DNA of 64,000 bases from Panorpa germanica. Its lineage: Eukaryota; Arthropoda; Insecta; Mecoptera; Panorpidae. The position numbers were made by a program, and so were the translations under genes. Of this stretch, positions 44,966 to 55,215 are shown one piece after another (within the stretch, counting starts at the first letter, position 1; the number at the start of each line of letters is the position of its first letter). The notes beneath the pieces are model-generated. The model ran no database searches, was not told the origin of the DNA, and saw only the letters and a program-made list of their open reading frames with translations. The stretch is taken from NCBI GenBank assembly GCA_963678705.1, contig OY783203.1, positions 38,626,347-38,690,346 on the forward strand. Reading direction: 5' to 3'.

Positions 44966-45329
44966 GAAATCTATTCGGCAAATCACGAATTTTTTAGTGA
45001 TTGAAAGAAGTTACCTTTTTTTAGCTCTTACGTACATTTTTGGGAACAAGTGAAGTACGAAATTAAAAAAAAAAAAATTCACGAAAATGAGAGGGAAGGG
45101 AGAATACCTATCCTAAAAGCTCCTACACCTGAAAGTAGGCCTGCCAGCTCCCATGATGAGTGGGAATGGAGTTGAACATTTATTATTTCACTTCTTTTTA
45201 TTAGCTTCCAAATTTTTATATTGCTGCTCCTTTAGAACGTCCTTAAGACAAGCTTGTTGCAAGTGTATGCAACTATATTAAGACGGCCGCATCTTCAATG
45301 TGCATTCGCCCTTAAAACTATAGTTTTAA
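44966..45329. other. No gene; 20-bp perfect palindrome
   Basis: CTTAAAACTATAGTTTTAAG at 45311-45330 is a perfect 20-bp palindrome just before the protein-like frame described next. Elsewhere nothing was recognised. Confidence 0.5.
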
Positions 45330-45518
45330 GCCGATCTTGGATGTATTGATAGAGAAGTAAGAGCAAAGAATCCATCTTGGTTCACTAATGCTTCAGTCCC
45401 GTTGGCCTGGCGAAAAGATATTGAAAGCAATAATAATAATGCGTGCTACCGTGACATGACCAGTGCCAGTGGCAGCGCGAGGCAAACTTACTTTGTATTG
45501 TTCTGTTGTTTTATAAAC
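45330..45518 (+). CDS. Protein-like open frame, unclassified
   Basis: A stop-to-stop frame of 63 codons without an initial Met. It includes ADLGCIDREVRAKNPSWFTN, ASVPLAWRKDIES and YRDMTSASGSARQTYF. Codon use and residue mix look more protein-like than the AT-driven frames around it, and the DNA is more GC-rich. I do not recognise the family. It could be a transposon protein fragment or an isolated host exon; no convincing splice sites were identified. Low confidence that it is a real gene. Confidence 0.3.
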
Positions 45519-45825
45519 TAGTATATTATAGTAGACAGGCCATGACCTTTGTGACCAGATTGAAGGTCAGAAACCATAAGATATATCCATGGGCGTCCGT
45601 AGAATACTTGACAGGGTTGGATAAACTTCAGATTCGATTGTATCTAGTGTACATTTACACATGTTATCAAGTGTAAAACTCAAAGTCTACGAGCAAGCTT
45701 GCACGTGACTATATAACAGAAAAATATAATTTTATAAACGTTATAAATTGGTTTGAATACAAATACAAATATAATTATTTCCTCAAAATTTTATTTTATC
45801 TCTATTTAAGGGATTGCATCTCAGG
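45519..45825. other. No gene seen
   Basis: AT-rich sequence; nothing recognised. Confidence 0.5.
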
Positions 45826-45988
45826 TAGAAATGTAATGCTTGAATTAGCTTGTAGCACACCAGCAAGTTGAATCTTGCACAATGCGTTACAAGTTCTATG
45901 CAAAAATAGAATATTTATTTCGTAATTAACTTGTGGCAAGCTAGCAAGCATAAAACTTTTGCTGTGAAACAATTTTCTATCTGGGATA
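45826..45988. mobile_element. CAGGTAGAA-family MITE, best-preserved copy
   Basis: The ends TCTCAGGTAGAAATG and ATTTTCTATCTGGGA are clear inverted repeats. The interior has AGCTTGTAGCACACCAGCAA, ATCTTGCACAATGCGTTAC, and AACTTGTGGCAAGCTAGCAA, themselves partly inverted copies of one another, so the whole element can fold on itself. No flanking duplication is certain. Confidence 0.75.
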
Positions 45989-46077
45989 TATAATGCGCTT
46001 TGTAAATATAGATTATTTTTTTGAAATGTTTTTATGTATCACGTATATTTGAGGTTTATCTAACATAATAAAAATTC

Positions 46078-46558
46078 CTGTCCCCCAAAAATTACGTCAC
46101 TCCAATTTTTCATCATTTTAATATTACATGACGTCATAGATTTCGAATTAGATTAGAGTGACGGCTCGAAGCTTATGACACCTCTCCTACATGTTAATTT
46201 AGTGACTCCCGAATTGCGTTATTCGCATAATCCAGTAATTTCGAAGTTGCGTTGTTAAAAATTTCCAATTGCGTTGCTTATTTTATTGTGTAATTATTTT
46301 AGGAATTTGGATTTTCCACAAATTGCGGCAATGAGGGTGGGGGGGGGGGAGGAGGTTTGAGGTCGGAAACGTTAATTCTATGGGTCCATGATAGTTAAAA
46401 AAGATCATTTATTCTAAAAATTTAAAAAATTATCAAAATGTGGTGCATCACACCAAGGAGGAAGGAGCACAAATTGAGAAAAATAAAAGGAGGGGTAGGG
46501 GGGCGGTTAAAATAGCAGGAAATTTGTGTGAAATAATTGAATGATGGCCCATAATATT
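46078..46558. mobile_element. GGGGCTATCC MITE family, composite copy
   Basis: Left part CCCCCAAAAATTACGTCACT; right part AAATTTGTGTGAAATAATTG then AATGATGGCCC, the inverted end. In between are a G-rich tract (46338-46354), ATGACGTCATAGATT, and GTGGTGCATCACACCAAGG. It is longer than the 19601 copy without its nested piece and probably contains rearranged or foreign sequence. Confidence 0.6.
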
Positions 46559-46904
46559 TGATAATATTCTGTTATCATTCAAATTGCTTTTTCGTACTAG
46601 GCTTGTGGTCGAAGGGAACGAGGTACTTTAGGGCAACAACTCGAAAATACGTAACATATAACAGATGGTATCAATATCAAGAGAAATAAAGATAAAAATA
46701 AATCATAATAATAAATTCGAATTAATCCAAATAAAAGCTATTAATAAATCAAAATACACTTTAATACGGATAAAAAAAGATAGATGATAAAAAAGGATAA
46801 TAGTGGAGGAGCTATAGTCTCAATACTCAGCTTTTAAGTCGCAGACTGGATATACGTTCGTAAAACAGGGGTCGACTAATGCTTTTTGAGTGTTACCACA
46901 AAAT

Positions 46905-47200
46905 ACGAGGGTAGTTCAGTGACTTTATTCTTTGAAAAAGTGTTTCATTTTTCAATAAAATAAAAAAATTCTGCAAAAAAGCTCTTTATTTATCAACATA
47001 GTCTCCTTTAAACTCGATACATTTAGTCGAACGTTTTTCCAATTTTTTTTCCTTATAAATAATAGGTTTTCTCAAGGAACTCAAAATAGTCTTATTAATA
47101 GTAACTTTTGTTAAACCCAAATCTCTTACCGCGCAGATATTCCTTCAAATTTGTAAATAGACAATAGTCAGGTGGCTAAATCTAGATAATATCCAAAGAA
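46905..47200 (-). pseudogene. Mariner transposase C-terminal remnant
   Basis: On the minus strand: PPDYCLFTNLKEYLRGKRFG (the final catalytic D region of mariner), FEFLEKTYYL, then in a shifted frame the ending KGDYVDK-stop near 46989. Two consecutive stops follow NKSYY. The element reaches its terminal repeat at about 46905-46921 (TACGAGGGTAGTTCAGT). Same subfamily as 4685-5062 and 30688-31497. The N-terminal part is missing. Confidence 0.87.
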
Positions 47201-47906
47201 GCCAAAATGGAACCGTAGTGCAGACTGGAGCGGAACGAGTGGAACGGAAGCGTAGTTTATGAACGACCCCTTAACAATACCGTTAAGATTTCATTCTGAA
47301 TTTTTGAATTTTCACATATTTAGTTATTTCATCCATAGTATTAGTTAATAGTGTTAATCTTATTTTACTTGTTTGACATATTTAGAAATTTGTACTAATG
47401 GTATTTTATAAGGTCAAATGTATTTATTAGCTACACTAGCACCCTCACTATGCGTTGTGGTTTAATAGCAATAGGCTCTGATTTATCAAAAGTATTTGTA
47501 TCTAATATAATAATAAATCACTGAAATTTAAACCGCTTCATGGAAATATATTATATTTCATTCTAATTACATTTTTTAGGAGTAATTACTTTAAAAGTTG
47601 TATGACCGACTGCTATGTATCGTGATCCCTTCTCTTTCGAACGCTCTCCGGTGCATTTTCCTTGGTTGGAAACTGTGCTATCTTCTTTTGTGAACTCGAT
47701 TATGACGCATGCCGTTTTTTGTTTACAGTGGCAATGGTCTAATTCCTATAATGCAGATTTGATCTTGAAAATAAGGAAAGGGGAGAAAGTAGAAGAAATG
47801 GCTTCACATATAAAAAATGATCTATTCATTAAACTCTTTCGCTGTACCAAATTTCACATTACTATCGAAAAAAGCATTATAAATTATCATTATTTTCCCT
47901 ATTATA
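47201..47906. other. No confirmed gene
   Basis: A 121-codon plus-strand frame (47615-47980) starts with MYRDPFSFERSPVHFPWLET but its last 25 codons lie in the MITE at 47907, so it cannot be an intact ancient gene. A short piece near 47600-47650 is repeated inverted at about 56485-56530 (TTCGAAAGAGAAGGGATCAC on the minus strand against TTCGAAAGAGATGGCTTCAC), pointing to a dispersed repeat. Confidence 0.4.
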
Positions 47907-48154
47907 CAGGGTGCGGCAGCATAACTTCCTTTTTTAAAAAGCGCGCTATTCAGTCTGTTGATGTCGTAGCGGAGCGCTGATGCAAGCGGGACAATAAAGT
48001 TTTGAGTCATCACCTCCTTGATTTGATATTCAAAACTAACTAAAACAAAATTTTATGTATGTGCCTACATTATAAAAAGCAAATAAAAATTTTCTGATTC
48101 ATACAATGGGTTTTATTAAGTTTTGAAAAAAGGAAGTTATGCTGCCGCACCCTG
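47907..48154. mobile_element. TA-flanked MITE with perfect 29-bp inverted ends (248 bp)
   Basis: The 29 bases at 47907-47935 (starting CAGGGTGCGGCAGCATAACT) are exactly repeated in inverted form at 48126-48154. TA flanks both ends (47905-47906, 48155-48156). The CAGGGTG start with TA is typical of Tc1/mariner-superfamily elements. The middle about 190 bp has no gene. Perfect ends imply a young insertion, in contrast with the decayed mariner 700 bp upstream. Confidence 0.93.
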
Positions 48155-48231
48155 TACTATACATGGATGTACTCCCACTCTCTCCGCTACATCTCGAAAA
48201 CGGTTGTTCATACAAAAAAAATCTTAGTATC

Positions 48232-48264
48232 AAATTTGTAGAGAAATTTATGCTCTACAAATTT
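48232..48264. repeat. 12-bp perfect stem, 9-base loop
   Basis: AAATTTGTAGAG (48232-48243) and CTCTACAAATTT (48253-48264). It lies in a short block starting CTCGAAAACGGTTGTTCATA that looks like part of a dispersed repeat, although I see no second copy in the window. Confidence 0.6.
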
Positions 48265-49526
48265 TCTAATAACTGAAAATGTCATTTAAAGAATAGGAAA
48301 CAAGATATATACGAAAAACCGATTTTTGTGATGGATAAACCATTGAATAACACAATATGCGTACACGAGATAGTTGAGAGAACTATTAAAATATCAAAAT
48401 AATACATTTATACAAGTTTTTAGCTTATTACTTTTCATTCTGAGATTTATCCCTTTTCGTCTTAAATCGATTGTAGTAACAGAAAAATACCACAAATAAT
48501 TCCCATAAATATTTTCCACAGTTTATATAAATATTTCGTGTCCTAACCAACATGCTGCTTTTCCACATTTCATGTGTCAGAAAGTACGAGTTGCGAGATA
48601 CAGATGTCAGCTGTAGCAATACGTATTCTCTCTCTGCTGTGTCTGGAACTGTATAGCAGCATGTTATATTTTACGACACGTTCTCATAGTAAAGACATAA
48701 TACAACAATAATTTTTTTTGGGACAATAAAGGGATTTGCAAGATATATGTATAAATATGAAGATTGTATATTCAGCAACGCAAAAAATAAAAATGTTGAA
48801 CTTTAGGCCTAGGAAATTGAGGAATAATTCCGCGCGTTATTTTTCACGGGATTTTAATTCTGTATACCAAAACTTATTTAGCACAGACTGCTGAAAAATT
48901 CATCTGACTTTATATGCAGTACTTGACCCGGCCAAGAACTGTTTTTACATTGTTGTATTTATATATATTGTTATGGTAATAAGTGTTCAAAGAAATGAAG
49001 CGGCAGATGCATACTACTCTTAAAGAGATCAGCCAACAACAAAATAAATTAATTCCTTAGTGCGTGCGTCGTTATTCAACTATATGATCTAGAAAACAAA
49101 GATAAGGAAAAAAGCTCTCTGTGCCGCGGTGAATTTTATAACTCTGCGCGGAATTATTTCTCAATGGGATCTATCTCTAAGACGGAGAAAAAGAAACGTT
49201 TTATTTATTCATTAATGTCGGTCTAATTTCAATCAGAAAACATAGCATTCTGGTATCAACAATCAATGCTATCGAATACTGTGACCTCCAAAGAAATATA
49301 TTTTGGTATAGTCTTAAAAAATTAAAGTTGATTCAATACTTGAAACAATATATATACTTATAAACATTTGTAATTTATAATTTATAAATACGAGAATGAG
49401 TATTTAAAATCAAGAGATTAAATTAGATTCATTGATAAAATCAATAGCAGTTCTCTGCTTACAAATATGTGCTTATAGTCTTTAGGTATATTACAGTTTT
49501 GTCTATGCGATGAGTACTTGGAGCAT
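48265..49526. other. No gene seen
   Basis: AT-rich sequence. A 63-codon minus-strand frame at 48428-48619 carries no domain. Confidence 0.5.
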
Positions 49527-49712
49527 CGAAGAATAAATTACTGGCTTTATTGTTAGTGGGCTGTTAAATTTTGTACATATTGGTTGTGGTTCTCTTTTAT
49601 ATAAGTAGATATGAGTGAGATTTGTATGACCTATCATGATTCTACATATTACAACTTCCAGCCTTCTATTTAGACCGACCAGTAACTATTGTTTACAAAT
49701 TGATGGCTTCAC
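49527..49712 (-). pseudogene. LINE RNase H domain end, remnant
   Basis: On the minus strand a clean frame reads LEVVICRIMIGHTNLTHIYL then YKREPQPICTKFNSPLTIKP. This matches the RxxGHTxLTHxYLL...EPxPxCxxC...LTxxHIL pattern found just after the RNase H domain at the end of ORF2 in several insect non-LTR clades. Just upstream, KPSICKQ and LLVGLNR appear in adjacent frames. The first Cys of the CxxC-like pair is kept and the second is changed (ICTKF). A sister copy is at 59585-59815. Truncated and dead. Confidence 0.85.
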
Positions 49713-50427
49713 TTCACTTAATTTCATTCTTAAAAAAACTTTATACATTTTAGAACATTTCTAAAGCATATTTTAGAACCAGAAATTCAGATCCAGGTAC
49801 ACTTATTAATTTTCATAACATATATAATGATTTCCTTAGATTTGTTTAACAAAATCAGACAAAAATTATTCTTAAAAAAAATTAATAACCTATTCTTAAT
49901 TTTAATATGCATTTGTATATTAAATTTATTTTAAAATTATGTTTCTTCGTTTCATTCTTCCTGTTCTAAACAATTTATTGCATTTTTAATTTTGTTGTTT
50001 ATGTCTGGATATGTTGCATCTTCTGAAATGCGCCCTCAATGAATTTATAGTAATTTATATTTGATTATATATTTGATCACATAGTAATTTTGACTGTTCA
50101 GAAATCAGTGTCAATGTGAATTCGGTATAAATTACGTCACAACGCATTTAATACCAAAGCTTTTAATTTTAACCAAATGTCAGACTTCCCCGTATTACAA
50201 CGTTCAACCTGCTACCAAACCCGATGTCTCCACTAATTAATTTAAACCATTAATATAAATAATTGACATTAATTATGTAGTTAAGGTGATAGATAACATG
50301 CTCCATCAGTACGTTGTCATGCCGCTAGGGTGTTTTATGTCGTACCTGCTGTCACATAAGGGAAGGGTTATATAATAAATATATATCTTGTCTTATAATA
50401 AATATAAAATTAATACTTTTGATAGTA
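49713..50427. other. No gene seen
   Basis: AT-rich sequence; nothing recognised. Confidence 0.5.
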
Positions 50428-50575
50428 GTGACACAGTAGCCGAGAGGAATTATGCTCGATGCTGGACTGCTGTGTCTTCGGGTTCGAGTTATATTTTCTG
50501 AACTGTGTTGATATCAAGTTTATTTGATTATGTGCTAAAAATACAAAACTTATTAGCCAGCCGTGTTATAGAAGC
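50428..50575 (+). mobile_element. tRNA-SINE copy, 3'-truncated
   Basis: The head GTGACACAGTAGCCGAGAGG keeps a tRNA-like box A. It continues GCTGTGTCTTCGGGTTCGAG, where part of box B is deleted, then ATATTTTCTGAACTG and AACTTATTAGCCAGCCGTG. The 3' half is missing; a GC-rich patch (GCGGGGGCGGAGGGGGATTA) follows. Confidence 0.75.
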
Positions 50576-51487
50576 AAAACAAGCGGGGGCGGAGGGGGAT
50601 TACCCTACCCTTACTTACGCCCCGCTCCAACATATGAATTTCACGTAAGAGCTAACTAAAAAGAAAGGTGATTTCAGATAGACTAGGATGTGCAGTTAGT
50701 CTCTTGTATATGAGAGGATTAGATACTAAATATTTTAATATGCTACAGTAACGTAGCATGCCTTAGACGGTCCCTGTATCAAAAGTTATGGAGGGGAAGG
50801 GGGGGTAAGTGATGGATAAAGATTTTTCACAAAAGGAACAAAAACGCTCGCATTGAATTAAAATAATTATATAGTGAGTATACGTTATTACTTACAATTA
50901 ATACTCCTAGGAACTAAGGTAGCTAAACAATTCAAATCAAATATACACTGCTTTTGCCTTTGCAAAAAAACTTCTTTCGGCTGTTGCAGTTGTTACCGTA
51001 AGGGTCATGAATAGAAAGCATGCTGTTATTACCTCCGGAAAACTGTATTCAAGGCTATTCCAAGAGTTCCTTAATGAATTGAATTTCCTTAATTTGAATT
51101 TCAGATTTTAAGCATGTTTTCAAAACAATTAATTGTTTATAAAGATTTAGCAGACAGTTTTGCGGCGCATTTTTTTATTATTTCGTTTAAAAAAGATCAG
51201 AGTTTCTCCGGTTATAATACTTTAAACTTATTACTTAAATTCCATTTTTTAATTTTGTCATTTTTCAAGTGAAAACTTCTTTACGCACACATTGTACACA
51301 TTTTTATGATATGATCTTTTTCTCGGGAAGTACGGCATAAGAGGTTAAGTGAGATTGTGGATAACATTTTACGAATGTTTGCTTACACACATTTGGGACC
51401 CCTGTAGCCCGGGCCTTTGTATCATTGATACGGCGGTAGCTACACCCCTGATATACTCCTACTATGTTAGAAGTTTTTGTGACAACG
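50576..51487. other. No gene seen
   Basis: G-rich patches near 50585-50600 and 50790-50806, otherwise AT-rich. Near 51398, GACCCCTGTAGCCCGGGCCT stands out but is not recognised. Confidence 0.45.
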
Positions 51488-51565
51488 TAGCCTCATGTAT
51501 GTGAACTACACCGCTACCTAATTAGTTTATGATTATGTATGTATATAATCAAGTTAACCTAATAA
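51488..51565 (-). mobile_element. tRNA-SINE middle fragment
   Basis: Reverse-complement match to the SINE body: AGCCTCATGTATGTGAACTA, CACCGCTACCTAATTAG and TATATAATCAAGTTAACCTA. Both ends are missing. Confidence 0.65.
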
Positions 51566-53730
51566 CAATAAATCGCTGAAAATGTAACTGCTTTATTCAA
51601 TAAACCCAATGTGTTTGATGTGAGCAGTGCGGGCCTGTGAACGCTTACACTTACAGAGTTTCCTGTTGTATTGTTTTATACTAAATCCGTATTTGAATAG
51701 CCTTAATAAACAAAACAGCAATTAACGAAAGAAACAACCCATTAACGATTATATACGAGTACTGTTTATCTAGAAATCTATAGAAAATTGGATTTTGTCT
51801 ACTACAAAATGAAGAATCATTTATTCAATTAGAAATAAAGAATGCGTAGGATTTTACTTGTTGGCACTTGAAGCTTTTCAGAGTCGTCTTAACTCCCCAC
51901 AAATCTCTTGAACGTTCTCTCATTCACGCCCTTACCCCTATCCCTACCCATTCCATGAATTTCATGAATTTTATCATAAGACACCCACCCTTGACACCCA
52001 CTCTTGTTTGAAGTTGTCTGAGGCGTATCGGAATGCCTACGTACATACACCTACATCTCACCCCGTTCCCCGTACGCCCGCGCCGTAGGCCACAGCGTGC
52101 GGTGTGCCATGTTGAATTATCACAAAACTTTGAACAGCGTATTCACAAAAAAAGAAAATTGTTATCACCCGCGATAGACCACTCGCTTGAAAAACACAAA
52201 CGTCCATTTGGAGAGGTGACCGAGTGCACCACCCGCGATAGACGGTGCTGGCTCGTTAATTTCACAGTAACGTGTTTTTACACGCAGTCGTGTGAAATCT
52301 GGAATAGCTGGAGCATTCTTTTAGTTTAGTTTATTTTAAAGTACAACCTAACGCTCATCCCAGGCTAGCGCTCGAAAATTTAAGGTATTTTGAGGATTGA
52401 GGAAAGACACTTCTTCTGCATACAAAAAAGTCAAAAAAGAAATAAAAGAAATTAAAGTTTTAAGTATTTATATTGCTATATGTATATACGGCTGTAGAAT
52501 CAAAAATATTGCCAATATCCTTACAAAAATTTAACAGTATATTCTTAAAAGACTATACCTTCAATATCAAAATATCAAAAAAATAATCGATTTTTTGAAA
52601 ATTCTAGAGCACCGGGCGCTTTTACGCAACGTTAAGGTATTTTTTAATTTTTTTTATTATTATTAGATGAAACATACATTTGTGAATAAATTAACGTAAA
52701 AAACTAATCAAAAGTATTATGAAATGATAGAGATATAAGCTGTTGGTAATGTGATGGCATTTTTTCATCAGTTTCAGATTCAGACGAACTGTCCGATTGT
52801 CGTATGTGTAAACACTAATATATGAACAATGGATCTGAATCTGAAAATCGAATCCGACTCTGCTCTTATCGTCTAAAGAAGGCTTAGTGCAGAGTTTGCG
52901 AGAAATGATATTTTTCAATTAAGTAATTTTAAATTTACGGAGGTAAAAGGTTAACTCTAGAGTACCCCACTCAGTAATTAGACAGAAAGTCAAGGAAAGC
53001 CAAATGGTAATACAAAAAGACAAAGAGTTATTATCCTCTAATTTTCTTTTAAAAATATATCTGAGCTATAATTATGATAATAGATTAAATAAAACACAAT
53101 AAAAATTAATTAACAATAAATTGAAAAATAAATTAGGGAAAAATGAACAAACCATAACAATTACGTAAATTACGTGAAAGAATGAAACGTTAAATTCAAA
53201 TTAAAAAAAAAAAACAATTTTAATAAAAATCTTATAAATTTATAATTAGCATATTTAGTGATAATAATTGTACTAAAATTGAAGTTATCTTTATAGGAAG
53301 TCAAAAACAAATTCAATTATAAAACAATTTGCATACAAAAGTCATTTAAATTATAAATCTAACGACATTGTATTAACGCCCCGAGTTCCGGCAAATACAA
53401 ACAGGGAACCAGCGAACACCGTCACTGACACCGACATCGACATCGACATGCCGAACACAATATAAACTAGGCGCTGGCAAGGTAGTGACTATGTAAATAT
53501 TGCGTTGAAGATTGAAGGTTGACGACTTGACAAACCGAACACTAATCATGGCCACACTTAAGAGCAATTTATTTATGGTAACAAATAATCTATGTACTTG
53601 TCTTTATAAATAAAGTGTGGTTTCAATTTGATACACATTTCTAGGAACACCATTATATTCTATTAATGCAATAAGTTACAATTGGCATTGAAAGGAATTA
53701 TTTACAATAATTTTAATATCAGCGAGTTCG
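51566..53730. other. No confirmed gene
   Basis: 52033-52329 is a GC-richer stretch with a 98-codon frame containing QRIHKKRKLLSPAIDHSLEK; it has two copies of CACCCGCGATAGAC (52167-52180 and 52231-52244) and no recognised domain. 53380-53475 is also GC-richer, with a (CGACAT)3 run. A pair of CAGATTCAGA / TCTGAATCTG arms lies at about 52777 and 52831. Confidence 0.4.
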
Positions 53731-54066
53731 TTAAGGTACGCCAAACGACGATTGTGTCCAATGTCATGTATCAAACGTTCATGTTAGAAGAAGTTCGGGC
53801 TGTTGTTGGTCTTTTGACCCGCGTCAAAAGTGATTTTTCTACGCCCACCACACACTTGATCCACATGTCATACACTGCTGCACGAATCGTTCAACATCCA
53901 TTGGAAGGTTTTATACTTGAAAGTGTTTGTTAAACAGTGTCAGTGTCAATAATATCAACAAATAAATAAAATATATAAATCATTCGGATCAAACATTTGT
54001 TTCACCGTGTAGCAGGAAACATGCCATGTCAATTTTCCAATATTTGATTCACACGTTGGAGGCAAG
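53731..54066 (-). mobile_element. Family E element, inverted copy
   Basis: Reverse complement of 33880-34298 from its right end inward: ACGCCAAACGACGATTGTG, CATGTTAGAAGAAGTTCGGG, CTTTTGACCCGCGTCAAAAG, CACACACTTGATCCACATGT, CTGCACGAATCGTTCAACAT. It stops in the left third (CACACGTTGGAGGCAAGAAT), losing that end. The 83-codon frame here is not conserved. Confidence 0.65.
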
Positions 54067-54206
54067 AATTTGAAAGTTAAATTTGATTTCCTAATTTTAC
54101 TTATTACATAGTTAGCAGTTGTCACGTGACCACATATCTGTGAGCGGTTTAGCTGCCTCATAACTTTTATAAATATAATCATATAATCACATTAATGTTG
54201 ATAATA

Positions 54207-54295
54207 ACCAAACCCAGAAAATATAGCGCTGATTCGGGGTTGGAACCTGAAGACACAGTAGTCTGACGCCAAGAATATAGCGATCATTGTGTCGT
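54207..54295 (-). mobile_element. tRNA-SINE 5' half
   Basis: The minus strand reads CGACACAATGATCGCTATAT, GGCGTCAGACTACTGTGTC, GGTTCCAACCCCGAATCAG and ATATTTTCTGGGTTTGGTTA. The 3' half is missing. It abuts the mariner remnant at 54296. Confidence 0.75.
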
Positions 54296-54645
54296 TATAT
54301 GCGATTTTTTTATTGTTCTTCCTCTATGAGCTTGTCCATGACACGTGCCATTTTTTCTTTACAGCTTCAACCGTCTGAAATATTTTTCTCTTGAAGCAGA
54401 TTTTATCTTGGCGAAGAGATAAAAGTCGCATAGTGTCAGATCAGACGAAGAAGGCGGACACTTTTTACATGTTAAAAATCTTATGTAAAATTTGCCTTGT
54501 GTATACTTTGTCAATTCCTACAGTTTCACCAATCGCACGAATATGGTAGACGAACCGACGGTTTTTTTTATTTTACCCGTTTTTTACGTGCAAGGGCGTC
54601 CGGGCGTGCGTTATCTTCAACCTCCTCTCGGCCATCTTGTAAACG
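54296..54645 (-). pseudogene. Mariner transposase with central deletion
   Basis: Minus-strand pieces from N- to C-terminal order: VEDNARPDALARKKRVK and AIGETVGIDKVYTRQILHK (the second half of the helix-turn-helix DNA-binding region), then FNM-stop-KV, then directly PPSSSDLTLCDFYLFAKIK (the third catalytic aspartate motif, PDLxxCDF in the family) and MARVMDKLIEEE. The about 100-150 residues normally between the DNA-binding region and this motif are missing, and frames shift three times. It is a different mariner subfamily from the other copies here. Such deleted copies resemble the origin of MITEs. Confidence 0.85.
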
Positions 54646-54777
54646 CTTAAACTACTTAAAACATGCGCAAGTGATAAACATTCATTGCTATATACCTCTA
54701 TTAAAATTTAAAAGATAATCGATATTTCAAGTTTTATATGATATTTTTATATGACAATACGTTGCTCTATTAAGTCC

Positions 54778-54895
54778 CGTCGCACACTGCAAGCGTATTA
54801 AAGCGCTGCCGAAATTGGACATAAATCGGCGGCTTGGATGAGCGGCTAGAACTTTCAAAGCAATCCGACTTCTGTGTCTTTGCATGTGTGTGTTA
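54778..54895. mobile_element. GGCCTGTCGC MITE family, left-end relative
   Basis: CCCGTCGCACACTGCAAGCG then TATTAAAGCG matches the left end of 41394-41770. It also shares ATAAATCGGCGGCTTG-type sequence with the right arm (inverted), so it is probably a deletion derivative. A preceding TAAGT fits the TTA/TAA target preference. Confidence 0.6.
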
Positions 54896-55131
54896 CAATA
54901 TATACACACCACGTACCGATACGACAGTACCCAAAGTCAACTTGTGTCCACAGGAATTGCCTTAACTATGATGTTCCCATTTCCATCCAATCTCTTCTAA
55001 AGCTGTTCTTTTTCTTCTTCTTTCCTTTTCTTTTTCATTTTTCTATTTTCGTTCTCGAATTTTTCTTTTTGTGATCATTTTCTTCAATATTCATTTTTCT
55101 ATGGTTGCACACAACCAATTAAATATCTTAT
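54896..55131. other. Pyrimidine-rich tract
   Basis: 55000-55110 is very T/C-rich (TTTTTCTTCTTCTTTCC-like). No gene. Confidence 0.6.
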
Positions 55132-55215
55132 TTTATCAAACCCAGAAAATATAACTCTGGCCCGAGGATCGAACTCGAGAACACAGTATTCAGAGTCAAG
55201 CATCAATGCTCAAAT
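55132..55215 (-). mobile_element. tRNA-SINE 5' fragment
   Basis: Plus-strand CAAACCCAGAAAATATAACT, GGATCGAACTCGAGAACACA and AGAGTCAAGCATCAATGCTC are the reverse complement of the SINE box-B region and head. Confidence 0.75.

Noticed and set aside
47615-47980. 121-codon frame starting MYRDPFSFERS
   Set aside because: The C-terminal part is encoded by a young MITE and part of the 5' region is a dispersed repeat; no known domain was seen.
52033-52329. 98-codon GC-richer frame (MPTYIHLHLTPF)
   Set aside because: No recognised domain; two copies of CACCCGCGATAGAC inside suggest a repeat rather than a gene. Kept only as a note.
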